Under the pieces are notes generated by a model. That model was given only the letters and a program-made list of their open reading frames with translations, was not told where the DNA came from and ran no database searches. A stretch of 64,000 nucleotides of DNA from Amphiura filiformis (Eukaryota > Echinodermata > Ophiuroidea > Amphilepidida > Amphiuridae). Where the stretch lies: positions 8,506,481 through 8,570,480 of the forward strand of contig NC_092631.1 of the NCBI RefSeq assembly GCF_039555335.1, read 5' to 3'. Position 1 is the stretch's first letter, and each line of letters begins with the position of its first letter. Below are positions 23,710 to 34,479 of this stretch, piece after piece. Both the position numbers and the translations under genes were made by a program.

Positions 23710-25035
23710 CAAAAAATGAGACCTTTTCGGATAACTTCCCGATAGTCACCGGGTAGACACCGGCAAATTTTACATGTAAATTAGATAGGTAGCGGGTGAC
23801 TACCCGATAAATTTTTGGGAGACCATAGTAGATACCTTTCAGGTAATAGGTACCGGACGACTACCCGATGACTGTTTTGGGAAACTAGCGGGTAAGTGGT
23901 AACCACACGATGACTTTTTGGGGGAACTAGCGGATAACCACCCGATAACTTTTCGGGGACCTAGCGGATAACTTTTGGTGACGATAGACCTGGTGACCTC
24001 TTTTGAGACTTCCTGTTGACCTTTTTGGGAATGCAGAAATACAAATTCATGAGTATGCACAAATTTATTAGGCAATTTAGCTTATTATTTGAATTGTAGT
24101 TTTTGGAGAAATGCAACTCTGCAGTCATGGCTATTGCTGTAAGAAACTTGAAAGTGTACAATGTAATTGTAGTTATTGTACAAAAATATTCTTCTGATTT
24201 AATTTGGTTCACACCTTTATAAGGTGCATACCTTTCAATTAATTTACAACCAAATTTGTATGATATCAGCATATATTCATGTATTACAGTACCTAAACAT
24301 GCTAAATGTGATCACATCAGTGACACAGCCTATAATTTTTATATCAAATATTATAATTTATTTACAACAAATAGCTTAACATAAAGCTTATCAGTTAGTT
24401 GACACATTAGCTGATGATTAGTAAATTTAATTGGCATTATTTACTGTCAAAATCATGTATGATTTACTAGAAAAGATATAAACTAAAACATTCGAATGTG
24501 TCATATATTAGGTACATAGTGTGTAAAGACTGCATCAATACAAATCATTTCATACACATTTTCCTACCTGCATTGTCATATGAAATCAAGCATTCAATGC
24601 TTTATAATTCCTACAGCATCCATACATTTTGGACCACAAATAACGAATATTCTGCACAAATATATTCCAACTGCCAACAACTAGCTACTCCGTTTTGAAT
24701 TCATTCAGTGACCTTTGACCATATATCCAACCACAATGCATTCTTAAGATGCTTAATGCTATTTTCAAGGTCAAATTAAAAGCGGATAACCACCGGGTAA
24801 TTCCTGCAAAGAATCTAAGTTTCTGGGAACCTTCTGGGTAACTCATTTGAAATATTTGAGTTTTTGGGAGACTTCCGGATGTCTACCCGAAAACTTTTGG
24901 ATAACTTAATCAGGTATCCGCAAGGTATCCGCTAGCGGGCACTTTTGGATAACTCTGGAAAAGGTACCCGAAAGGTTTCTGATAACCACCGAATGGTCAT
25001 CGGATGGTCACCGGGTAACTTTTCCTTTTACTACG
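23710..25035. repeat. Degenerate GATAACCACCCG minisatellite, split in two
   Basis: Two blocks (about 23710-23990 and 24780-25030) are built of units such as GCGGATAACCACCCGATAAC and ACTTTTGGGG / TTTTTGGGAGAC, with a period of roughly 30-40 bp. Between them, 23995-24775 is unrelated AT-rich sequence with no recognised feature, possibly an insertion that split one array. Confidence 0.6.
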
Positions 25036-25120
25036 GTTGTTTGATGTGATCATTTATTAAATTTTCTAACAAAACATATAAAGTTCAATTCTATCTAGAC
25101 CCGGACAATACCAACAGCTA

Positions 25121-26244
25121 CAGGGTGTATCAAAATGATTGGTACCGACGACTTTTCATTTTTTGCCGAATTATTTTACTATTTTATGTACCAGTTTGGG
25201 GTTAATTGTTTAAATATTTGTAATTATAATAGTTTTATCTTCTCTAAGAATTTTAGATCATCAAGATAGCACATTCTTGTCAGAAGTTACGTGATTCTAA
25301 ATGAAAGTAGGTGTTTTCACACTTTTCATCGCAACGCTGGATCAGTAGCGCACCATTTTCAAAGCTCTATTTTGCTACAGATACCTTGTGTGAATGATAT
25401 GTTGAAAATCTTGGAAATGCTTAGTTTTTCCCTTACCTATTTCTTCATTCATAATATTATATAAATGTTCTAATCATTGGTTGAGAGTAATATTATTGAC
25501 TTGAATAATTTAGGTGGGGTAAAAGAAGTTTGTGTATCAACGGCTTCCAGGGCGGTAATTTAAATTGTAGTATTGAGGTTACTATTAAAGTAGATGGTGT
25601 GGCAGAATGGCTATAGACTGTAGACAGTGTAGGTTAGGTTAGACCTGGTAAAAGTTATTGGAATGGCTCCACAGTATTCCACACTTCAGCATGCTTTCAT
25701 AGTAAAGAATCAATGGTTGACACGAAGCTATGGAGGAGTGCAGAGAAGATTTAGAAGACAGTTTCCAAGAGCAAGGAGTATCCCATGCAAACTTGCTATA
25801 ATTTGCAATGTTTCAAAGTTTGATATGGGCAGTTACAGAATGGATCCATCCCAGGTGTTAAGTTCATTCAAGATAGAGCTTCACCTCACACTGCCAGATT
25901 CGTAAGGCAGGGACTTCAGGAACTGTCTTTCTAAAAGCATGTGTAAAGCAATTTTATGTTATGTAGACTAAGATATTGAAGAGCATGAATGCAATAAATA
26001 GTTCAAGCAGTGAACCTATTCATTTTGTGTTGTGTAAGTAAAACCATGATTACGTCGATCTTCGTTTAAATGACAATAGCTCCCAGATGCATCAACCTAC
26101 CATCTTCATATTATTAGATCGATAAGTTAACATATGATCCTTTCTATTTATTGTAAAAAAACTATATTAATTAGCAATTTTATATTTTTGATATATTTTT
26201 GAAATTGTCACATAGCCCGGTACCAATCATTTTGATACACCCTG
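25121..26244 (+). mobile_element. 1.1-kb mariner-related (DUF4817-type) element, deleted
   Basis: Perfect 27-bp inverted ends begin CAGGGTGTATCAAAATGATT at 25121 and mirror at 26244, each bordered by TA. The interior contains an N-terminal transposase remnant (25663-25905). A complete element would need space for a DDE domain of about 250 residues, which is absent, so it is non-autonomous through internal deletion. Perfect ends despite a broken gene suggest it moved using another copy's transposase. Confidence 0.88.
25663..25905 (+). pseudogene. Transposase N-terminal HTH remnant (DUF4817-like)
   Basis: It begins MAPQYSTLQHAFIVKNQWLT, followed by SYGGVQRRFRRQFPRAR and CKLAIICNVSKF. This matches my memory of the DUF4817 helix-turn-helix found at the N-terminus of mariner-like transposases, usually M-x-x-Y-S-x-x-x-x-A-F-I-V-K ... 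S-x-x-x-V-Q-R-R-F. The similarity fades after about residue 55, the frame stops at 80 residues, and no DDE catalytic motif follows. The remaining sequence to the right TIR is frameshifted. Confidence 0.75.
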
Positions 26245-26740
26245 TATCACACTAACATTTACACATATGTTTTCAGCTGTTTTAACATAGATTTTCGTAT
26301 CCTTTTCATCTTTTTCTGCATTTTTGTGGTAATTTGTATTCTATAAACTGTATATTTGTGCGGAAATTGAGGGCGCTATTTACATTAATTTCTAATTTCA
26401 TTTAGCCAAATATAAGTTATTCCTTACATATCATTAATAAAAAGGTTTTTGAAAATACCCTTGTCATGTTACTCCTTTTCTGATATTTTAATACCTTTAT
26501 ACCAGTGTTTACCCCTTGTACAGTTGTCAACCAGATTTAAGCGCCATCTGTGTTTCAAACACACAACAATTTACCATAATTATACAAACTGATTAAAAAA
26601 TAAGTAAACTTTTGTTTGATGGGTTGTAGCTACAGATCTGTCATGGGGAAGAGCAGATTGTAAACGTTTAGAATTTTAGTAGCTATCATTCGCGGTATAA
26701 CATTGGAAATGTCCTATTGTAGGACAGGATCCCGTTTAAA
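26245..26740. other. Unannotated AT-rich spacer
   Basis: No gene or repeat is recognised. A stretch near 26510-26560 (CAGTTGTCAACCAGATTTAA) has nothing to suggest coding. Confidence 0.35.
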
Positions 26741-26761
26741 ATAATGGCGGAAAAATGTCAC

Positions 26762-26854
26762 CAGACAAAGGCGTAAATTGTCCAACATCCTTTCCCGCTC
26801 CAGTAATGCAATGTTGATTTGGACAACATAGACATCGTCATTTCTACATATAAT
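26762..26854 (-). CDS. Possible small second exon of a secreted protein
   Basis: A TCTGTCACTGCTGTCAG acceptor precedes a 31-codon phase 0-0 stretch reading DDVYVVQINIALLERERMLD, which looks like a short amphipathic helix, then a mediocre CTG|GTGACA donor. It follows the phase-0 signal-peptide exon at 26997-27062 after only 142 bp, and the frame joins. I cannot connect it to the lectin, whose next exon starts in phase 1, without another exon. It may be spurious. Confidence 0.25.
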
Positions 26855-26996
26855 CTGACAGCAGTGACAGATAGGAAGGGGTGGTGAAGGGGCAAGTGTA
26901 GGCCTAAGCTGAGTGTGCATTTTCAGGTATTGTTATACAAAGATCAAGATATGCTAATGTATAAAGATTTCCGCCAGGATTGTACTTTGTACTTAC

Positions 26997-27062
26997 TTTA
27001 TTTCGCCGCTTAGCGGTAATTCCACATACACACACCAACAAAATTATCAAAAACAACCGCAT
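26997..27062 (-). CDS. Signal-peptide exon, possibly of the fucolectin gene
   Basis: The 22 codons read MRLFLIILLVCVCGITAKRR plus two residues. A hydrophobic core of about 14 residues ends G-I-T-A before a basic stretch, a textbook secretory signal with likely cleavage after the alanine. The exon starts at 27084 after TTTATTTCAG and ends at a strong GTAAGTAC donor in phase 0. It is the only good signal exon seen upstream of the lectin exons on the same strand. The phase mismatch (0 against 1) means an intermediate exon would be needed, so the link is inference. Confidence 0.5.
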
Positions 27063-27440
27063 GCTGGTAGTATGGATTACCTTTCTGAAATAAACAAAAT
27101 TAAAATAAGAATAGTTAAGATTTAGAAAAAAAACTCCCCCCCCCCCTCCGAAGTCAAATGGTGCGTATCTAAGAAGCATTAGGAGAAAGAAAGATTTTGG
27201 AGCTTCACAATATATCAAGTACGCTCCTGATATAATTTAGCGTTCTACAGAATCACGCTAAACCTGCGCTTTCTGCGGCAGATTTGATATAGTTGCTTTA
27301 ACCACTGTCGTGCATCTACCGTCTCATATAACACAGGTGACATCATTATTTTAAGTAGAGGCAAAGCCGAGATGTTTTACGCCAAAAATAATATCACACA
27401 TATCGAATTGCATTATGATCTTCTGATATCAAATAATTTT

Positions 27441-27805
27441 AATAATGAAGAAGGAGGCGGCCTATATGCTTCACCCTGGCAGGGCTTAAGACAATGCTTC
27501 ACCCTGGCAGGGCGTTAGACAATGCGAAACACAAATTAATATATGCGAGGATCGGAAATAAACGATGCAATTCATATAGGCCGCCTACTTCTTCATTATT
27601 AAAATATAATTGGCCGCTGAGACACTATGAGAGAGTTATCATGTGGACTTAAGTTGAGATTGCCCGAGTACCGACTGTGAACTCAGGTAGTACAGTGGTA
27701 AAGCTCTGGACCGGTAATCCAGCGACCGGGGTTCAATCCCCGCTGAGTCCTAATTTTTTCTCTCTTAATATTTTCATATGCCAGTTTGCTCGAGCCCCAA
27801 TCACG
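27441..27805. mobile_element. Insertion with 13-bp direct flanks, palindrome plus tRNA-like unit
   Basis: ATCAAATAATTTT occurs at 27428-27440 and again just after the segment, and only one copy is expected from the other family P members, so it is a target duplication. Inside, GAAGAAGGAGGCGGCCTATA (27447) and its complement ending near 27598 form a small palindrome around two copies of CTTCACCCTGGCAGGGC. The tRNA-like unit follows. Confidence 0.6.
27679..27752 (+). ncRNA. tRNA-like sequence with Pol III signals
   Basis: The order is acceptor-like GAACTCA, A-box-like TAGTACAGTGGTAAAGC, an anticodon arm CTGGA/TCCAG around CCGGTAA, T-stem CGGGG/CCCCG, and TGAGTCC pairing back to the 5' end. Six Ts follow within a few bases, as at a Pol III terminator. 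The T-loop is one base short and the acceptor has a mismatch. It lies inside a duplicated-target insertion, so a tRNA-derived retroelement is more likely than a working tRNA. The read anticodon would be GGT. Confidence 0.5.
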
Positions 27806-28460
27806 CCATCAAATAATTTTGTATTTTTTTGAAACTTGCGACATAATACAAATTTTATGGCAAATTATAAAATTAAAATTTGACATTTTTTTAAGTTTTA
27901 ATATTTAACAGTCCTCGAAGAAAACTTTATAAATCTAATGATATGTAGCTGGGATGAAAAGCCATAGCTCAATTGTAAAATTTGACCTTTCATATTGAAG
28001 ATACACATTTTGGGGAAAAAATCTATATCTTCAATACGAAAAGTCAAATTTTTCAATTGATCGTCGGCTTTTCATCCCAGCTACATACACTTTAAGTACA
28101 TATCATTTTTTTTTCAAGTTCAATTTTATTAAATAAATTCAGGCCTTTGGCAAATAGTATTACAAAATATATTGCATTTTAAAGAATCACAAATACACAA
28201 ACAACACCACAAATTATTTTTAAAATATAACATGTATAGTGAGAAAAACCATTAGATTTATAAAGTTCACTTCGTGTACTGTTAAATATCAAAAATATCA
28301 ATTTTTAATCATTTGCCATAAAATGTGTATTTATCGCGAATTTCAAAAAATCAAAATTATTTAATATCAGAAGGACATTCTTCGTATTCAGAATGTAATT
28401 TGATATATTTTATGTGCTCTCATGTCCCACAAACAATACTGTCCGATCGTTGCTACCAGA

Positions 28461-29885
28461 GCCGTTAATATTACTTATAAATTAATGCAATAGGCACTCA
28501 CCGATAAACGAAGTATAAAGAGGCGATTCGGGTTTTTCGTCCAAAACCAATATATTCTAACTTATGCTGGTTATGTCGGTAGTTTCTAGTGACTGATATT
28601 ACTGATATTCAGTGGTATTTATGCAGAAATGAACCCGACAATAAATTATGAACAGATTTTCGACAACACTTCATCTGTGACCAATAAGATGAATCCTTCT
28701 TTCCTAGCCAAAATTGTACAAGGAACGAATCATCACATTGGTCAAGTCTCAAACTTTTACTGGGTGTGGCATAGCCGAATGGTGAGACTTTTGTGTATCG
28801 CGCAAACGCGAACGTCAATTTGACGCACACGTAAAGTGGCATGTCCTGATTATATCATGTATGATTAAATAGATATCCACGAAAATGCTTATTTCCAAAT
28901 GTCTATTGATTTGGATATTAAATTTGCGCCAGGGCCGTGACACTCGTGTTCAATCCCAAAAAGTGAAGTCATTTCACGGCCGGCAGTTTGATGGACAGTT
29001 GCTAGGCATTTTCAGTACGCTTAGCCTAAAATTTACGCGGTAGTGCTTCAATTTGCCAGCGAAATGTTACGTGTAATCCGATTATCACCATGTCAACTGG
29101 ATCACGCTTTTGAGTTCTGCACCACGATTAAAATGATCGCGACACAAAGTCTATGGCATGTACTACCAATTCCAAAAGGCGCGTGGTCCAGTTTACCAGG
29201 GAGTTCTGTAACCACTTCGCTGGCGAATAGTGATTAACAGTTGCTGGGAATTTTCAGTACACCATATTTCTTCAAGATAGCGGATGGATATCGAGTGCTA
29301 TTAATTCGGACCCTTTCCTGCAAAAACACGCCTTATTATTAGCCAAAGTCAACACGGGGTCATCGGTTAACAATATTTTCCTATTGAGCTAACATCTCAG
29401 CTACTTGGTTTTTCACAATATGATTGTAATGTAATGGAAAGAAACGACCAAATGCTCGCTATTTGTCGTTAGATCTTTTTACAGAACTAAAAATTGTAAA
29501 TCACCTCTTCCACAGGTCATTCTTTGACACAAGACATACCATCCACACGCATGATTGCGCATTGAGTTTGTGACTGACTTAATTTGCGCAAACGTGTGGC
29601 TTATCCTATAATATATTACTACTCGAGAATCCTTGGTTACGCGTAATTACTAGTATTATATTACTCGAGATCTCTAGCTTCGAATTTGCACACGATAGTT
29701 ACTATCGTTTTTCGGTCGGACAGCAATGACATTGTTTGCAAGTTGCAACGGATGTTATTTACTCTGTTAACCCTAACACCAGTAAAAACCACAAAATACC
29801 ACGATGAAAAATTCATAACATGCATGCATCCCAGGGTCTGCGATGACGCAATCACCCGAAGTGTGATATGCTCACGAAATTGCTG
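28461..29885. other. Unannotated stretch
   Basis: Open frames at 28609-28842, 29043-29237 and 29661-29997 show no known motif, start context or splice logic. Around 28740-28830, TGTGGCATAGCCGAATGGTGAG is weakly A-box-like without a matching B box. Short inverted pieces (ACTCGAGAA / ACTCGAGAT near 29620-29670) are present. I see no supported gene. Confidence 0.35.
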
Positions 29886-29886
29886 G

Positions 29887-29971
29887 CCGGGCAGCAATAA
29901 CCCGTGCAGCTACCGGTCCGCGATCGTGTGCTTGGCATGCGGGGGGTCAAAGGTTCGAATCCGGGGGTGCC
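29887..29971 (+). ncRNA. tRNA-Ala(GGC)-like remnant
   Basis: GTGCTTGGCATGCGG is the anticodon arm of an alanine-type tRNA (loop TTGGCAT, anticodon GGC). It is followed by GGTC and a good B box, GGTTCGAATCC, then GGGGGTGCC to close against an upstream GGCAGC. The D arm (CAGCTACCGGTCCGCGATC) is a poor A box and the T-stem has mismatches. An AT/TTC-rich tail follows, so it is probably a SINE or pseudogene. Confidence 0.5.
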
Positions 29972-29989
29972 AAGTTAAAAATTCTTCTT

Positions 29990-30690
29990 CTTCTTGAAAA
30001 ATTCGGATCTTCTTTGACTTCCGATACCAAAAAGCATGGGTCAGTGTTAGGGTTAATGTTGAAATTTGGGTGGAAGTTATTTCGATGAGTCAACTGTATC
30101 TTTTGAGTAAAGTTTGCCTATTTTGAACAGTCTAAAATTTAGTTGAAGTGCAATTTTAACAACATTTTTGATGCCATCGCCCATCGTGATCGGTGGTGTT
30201 TACTTCTGTACACACGGTGTCATGCTTCAGAATCGAATGTGAAGCTATCGGTGAGCAAATTCGTAATTAGACTTCTCGAGCAAGCATTACAGTGCCCATA
30301 TGCCACTGTGTTGTAATTTCTATCTGCGCGCGTCAGACAGCAAAATACAAAAAGGACTTTTTCAAACGGCAAATCTGCCACAAACAATATGAACAGTGTG
30401 GTCATTATGTAAATAAGGGTGGTCTTAACCCTGGAATTATGGAAACTTTGGGGTCTCATAAGTTCTAAATTGTTGGTCTAAAGTATATATTGGTAGACAT
30501 ATTTAGAATGGAAATGAATTGACAAATCCACTTGTGAGGCCAAATTTGGGCAAAAATGCTCAGTTTTGGAGAAAATTCCCCCAAACGGTTCTTTGGCACC
30601 GTAACCATGGTAACTATTTATCTATTGGTCGTTATATGACTGTCATTTAAAGACTGAGTTCTTATGATACATCCTCCGGGGAGCAGTTTC
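29990..30690. other. Unannotated stretch
   Basis: TTC triplets at 29980-29996 probably belong to the tail of the preceding tRNA-like unit. Nothing coding is recognised in the rest. Confidence 0.35.
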
Positions 30691-30699
30691 AGACTATTC

Positions 30700-30859
30700 G
30701 CCGTAGAAGTGATGATGTAATATTAGGATGGATTAACTACCATAGCAATCATAGATTGAATACAATACCGCTCTCATCAAAGATACTAATTTTACAGGTG
30801 TGAGTGATTTAAACTATTGCTATGGTAATGAATCCTGTTACATCATCGCTTCTGTGGTT
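30700..30859. mobile_element. 160-bp palindromic MITE
   Basis: CCGTAGAAGTGATGATGTAA at 30701 and the complement of ATCCTGTTACATCATCGC / TTCTGTGG at 30827-30857 form imperfect inverted ends of about 50 bp. They include an inner match around CTACCATAGCAAT. No coding sequence is present. Confidence 0.65.
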
Positions 30860-30942
30860 TGGGGTTATTTGGGGCAGAGGTTATCGTTTGAATCCTTTCA
30901 TGACCACTGAAGAATAGTCAAGGATACTCGTGCGAATTAAAA

Positions 30943-32268
30943 CATGATGCAGTCATGTCTACAGTAGAATTCACCACGACCTTTGCAGGACTTAAACCCC
31001 ATTAAAAGCTATTAAGGGATCTAAAATGAACGTTTATTGCGTTTCGACAGTATTTTTTGTGGGACCTATCGAATTGCATTCTGAATACGAAGCATGTCTT
31101 TCTGGTATCAAATAATTTTCATTTTTTGAAAATCACAATATAATACAAGTTTTATGACAAATTATAAAAAATTGATATTTTTCAAAATTTTGACATATAA
31201 CAGTCCTCGAAGTAAATTATATAAATCTAATGATATATTCTTAAAGTGTATGTAGCAGGGAGGAAAAGCCGACGGTCAATTGAAAATTTTGACCTTTCAT
31301 ATTGAAGATATGGATTTTTTTCCCAAAAAGACCTAATTTTTTTTGGTGTTTTGGGTTTGGATTTTTTTCCCAAAAAGACCTAATTTTTTTTGATGTTTTG
31401 GGTAAAAAAATCCATATCTTCAATACGAAAGGTCAAAATTTTCAATTGATCGTCGGCTTTTCATCCCACCTACATACACTTTAAGTATAAATCATCAGAT
31501 TTATAAAGTTTACTTCAAGTACTGTTAAATATCAAAAATATAAATTTTAATCATTTGCCATAAAATGTGTATTACATTGCAAATTTCAAAAAATCAAAAT
31601 TATTTGATATCAGAATGACATTCTTCGTATTCAGAATGCAATTCGATATGTCTGATGTGCTCTGATGTCTCAAAATAAATACTGTTCAAACGTTCATACC
31701 CCAGCCCTTAAACCAAGATAACACTCATTGAAAACAGCTCAACTGATTAAATCAGATCTTCTCTGGTTAAATCCACACTACACATGTTTCTGTTTTACCC
31801 GGTGCGGTATCGCAATGAGCTGGTATTATAGTTTCAGTTGGGTGAACAATTATAAAGCAAACGCAAGGTAACAATACTGTGTGGGCCTTTGAGACAATTA
31901 TAGTGTGCTTATTGTTAACCAGCATTCTTGAAAATGAGAAACATAATGGTTGTTGACTTAACGCGGTTTGGAAATAATTTCTTCATATTTTTTGGTGTTA
32001 TCTGTTGTTTATATATCCTTCCTAAAACACCAAAGTGCGAATATTTCCAAACACCTAAATTAGCTAAAAATTTATGACATGTTACAAAACTATATTTTCT
32101 AGAATTTCAGAGAATACTTTAAATATTGGCCGGTTATTTTTCACACAGTGACGTTAACTATATCCTATACTTCTAACATACACTATTTGTAGAGGTCACG
32201 CGTCAACGGTGAGAGCACTGTGTATTGTGTATAGGAAAACGGACAGTAACTGCAGTATGAGACTTGTC
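30943..32268 (-). repeat. Dispersed repeat A, copy 3, split by a MITE
   Basis: Read on the minus strand, 32268 to 31712 and 31011 to 30943 together match copies 1 and 2, from CATACTGCAGTTACTGTCC to GTAGACATGACTGCATCATG. The break coincides exactly with the TTAA-flanked MITE at 31016-31707. A further truncated start of repeat A lies at 32703-32757. Confidence 0.8.
31016..31707. mobile_element. TTAA MITE, family P, copy 4, with proven insertion site
   Basis: The element starts GGGATCTAAAATG after TTAA (31012-31015) and ends CCAGCCC before TTAA (31708-31711). The same position in repeat A copies 1 and 2 has a single TTAA, so the TTAA duplicated on insertion. The interior is a near-perfect palindrome centred about 31365, with an ATTTTTTTCCCAAAAAGACC segment present twice directly. 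The mirrored open frames at 31241-31423 and 31302-31484 are products of the palindrome. Confidence 0.9.
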
Positions 32269-32420
32269 GCTCGCGACAAAAAGAATATCAAAGGTCATAA
32301 AAGACAAATTTTGTGTGTATTCTGCTCCGCATAATATTAGTCTTATGAACAACGACTGGTAAATATAGTCTCGCGGAACATCTTATCGGTCTTCTTTATC
32401 AGTCGCTTATGTTTAAGCAC

Positions 32421-32695
32421 GGGAGCACGGTGGCCTAGCGGAACGGGCACTGACTCATAATCGGAAGGTTGCGGGTTCGAGCCCCGGCGACGCCATCGTG
32501 TTGTGCCCTTGAGTAAGGCACTTTATCTCGATTACTGCTCTCCACCCAGGTGTTTAAATGGGTACCGGCATTATTAAATGCTGGGAAGGTAACAGACTCG
32601 CTGTAGAGGAGGTGTAGCGATCCCCCTATAGCAATATTACATGGAGGAGTCTGGCCCAATCGCCAATGAAAGAGAAATGGGCACTCTGTTCACTG
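32421..32695 (+). mobile_element. tRNA-derived SINE
   Basis: The head has A box TGGCCTAGCGG, an anticodon-loop-like CTGACTCATAATC and a strong B box, GGTTGCGGGTTCGAGCCCC. The body contains TTGTGCCCTTGAGTAAGGCA, CTCCACCCAGGTGTTTAAAT and GGGTACCGG, a layout seen in many marine-animal SINEs. That body resembles the 3' tail of L2/CR1-type LINEs (as in mammalian MIR), which would explain how it was copied. The LINE link is from memory and is inference. Confidence 0.85.
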
Positions 32696-32759
32696 TTTAT
32701 ACATGACTCATACTGCAGTTACTGTTCATTTTCCTATACATAATACACAGTACTCTCAC

Positions 32760-33930
32760 AGTACAAAATATCTCATCTCAAACTTGAACACGATTACGAA
32801 TCTCACAAATGAGAGTTATAATTCCATCCTTTCTATTATATGAAAATATTAGTGCTATACATGTAGGGCAACTCCTCTGATGCCTGGAATAAGCATAAAA
32901 ACTCATGAGCTGGATCAAAATACTGGGACGTTTGACAAAACTTGATCAGTGTAATTTGGTTATAATCAAGTTGAATTGCGATCTTAAAACGATTTTTCAA
33001 AAGTCTATTGAATTCCAAGCGAAGTGCGCACAAATTTTGATTTCCACTGCTTCATGGGAGAGCAGAATCGATCTAGGGCCTATGTCGCACTAATTTGGTC
33101 GATTCGGTGCCCCGGCCCAGACAACGCCCAGAACACATTCACTATCTTGCCCCCAGCAACGACACAGTCAATCCCTCCAGTTGTATGTTTATGCCACATG
33201 TTACCCAATTAGACAGGTGTATAAGTAGGTTTTTAGTACAGTGTGCTTATTATATCCAGCAATTTTGAGGTTTCTCTTCTCTTATCAACCGTGTAAAAAA
33301 TCGAACATGTCATGTTAGTTGAAAAAGCTATTTGCTAATGGTTTCAGTCATGTCAATATAAATTTTACATAAAAGTGCATTAGGTTTACACTATACCGTA
33401 TGTTACAGTTCACACGCACTTCAAAAGTTTGTGAAAAGTTGACAAAGTGTCGGCCTCCTTGTTGACTGTTGACTTGTGTGTTCATCTAACAACGATGTAA
33501 GTGACAGCGCGCAGCCAAAAATTCTGATTTTATACGTGCCGAACTATAGCGCAGCATAGGCCACTGGTGGAGGCAGTCTAAAAGCAGATGACCTCGTGGC
33601 GTATACCCATGCTCACTGACACTACAGAGGTCAGTCACCAGGCTATTGTCAATAGCCTTAGTCGGATGTCCCTCGTACCATTATGCGTCTCAAAACTATT
33701 AAACAGGTCGAAACAAAATGGCCATGTGTGGCTGTGGATTCAACCTATCATGGCGATTTCTGCCATGAAGATATCGGGGCGATGACACTGTGTATGTGTG
33801 TGGGGGGGGGGGGCAAAATGAACATTTTTTTGCAAATACCCCCTCCCCCTAGTACCGCCGCTGTTTGAAGATACGCAAGACCATGGTTACTTTTTGTACC
33901 TGTGATTGTAAGTTAAAGTGGAAGTGTGTA
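32760..33930. other. Unannotated stretch with one possible dispersed repeat
   Basis: The segment about 33700-33800 (AAAATGGCCATGTGTGGCTG then ATGAAGATATCGGGGCGATG) has a diverged relative at 38370-38465. A run of Gs lies at 33803-33812. Open frames at 32836-33212 show no family features. Confidence 0.4.
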
Positions 33931-33938
33931 ACACTTAA

Positions 33939-34226
33939 AGGCCTATTCAGTGATTTGATCATCCAGAAGATCGTAAAATTCATTACAATTCAGATTTTTG
34001 CACCATTATTTGTGTTATAGATGTGCTAGTGGTTAAGCCGAAAGCCCTGTTAAATAAGGTATTTTATATGCATCTGTAAGAAAAATTAGTTACATACATT
34101 TGAATGGGGCTTCAACTTTGCCAATACTGCTGTTTTCGTCGTTTTTGCTCAATTTTTCATTTCAAAAATACCTGACAATTTTAACGACTTTTTTTTTACA
34201 CTTTCGCTGGGATCACTGAATAAGCC
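33939..34226. mobile_element. 288-bp MITE with TTAA-like flanks
   Basis: Inverted ends AGGCCTATTCAGTGAT (33939) and the complement of GATCACTGAATAAGCCTT (34211-34228) are bordered by TTAA on the left and a decayed TTAG on the right. The centre is AT-rich and non-coding. Confidence 0.65.
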
Positions 34227-34479
34227 TTTTAGTAAGCACCAAAATAAATTACAGGTTTTTGAGAATAACTGTAGAATACCCCACCCCCCAAAAGCTGGCA
34301 GCACCCTAGCACTAATTTCTAACCCTAGTCATAAACTTTAATCCTAATCATTCATAACAGTAATTCTAATCTCTAATTTTTACTCTAAAACACATATGTT
34401 GGTACTCCTTGTTTTGACCCACTTTCAAAGTAGGACACATGCATGACGACCTATATTTTTTCAAAAGAAACATATGTCA

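Larger units (their letters stand above)
27390..28460. mobile_element. Palindromic MITE family P, copy 3, interrupted
   Basis: Left-half landmarks (CATATCGAATTGCAT, TTCTGATATCAAATAATTTT) lie at 27395-27440 and continue from 27806 (AACTTGCGACATAATACAA) to a right half ending CTCATGTCCCAC near 28430. The 27441-27805 segment is a later insertion. A second intrusion of unrelated sequence (about 28110-28245, TTTTTTTTCAAGTTCAATTT) splits the right half. Confidence 0.7.

Noticed and set aside
27679..27752. Functional tRNA-Thr(GGT) gene
   Set aside because: T-loop is one base short, acceptor stem mismatched, and it sits in a retroposed insertion; the GGT anticodon is rarely used for threonine in animals.
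31241..31484. Mirrored 60-residue frames
   Set aside because: Both come from the palindromic TTAA MITE, so each is the reflection of the other.
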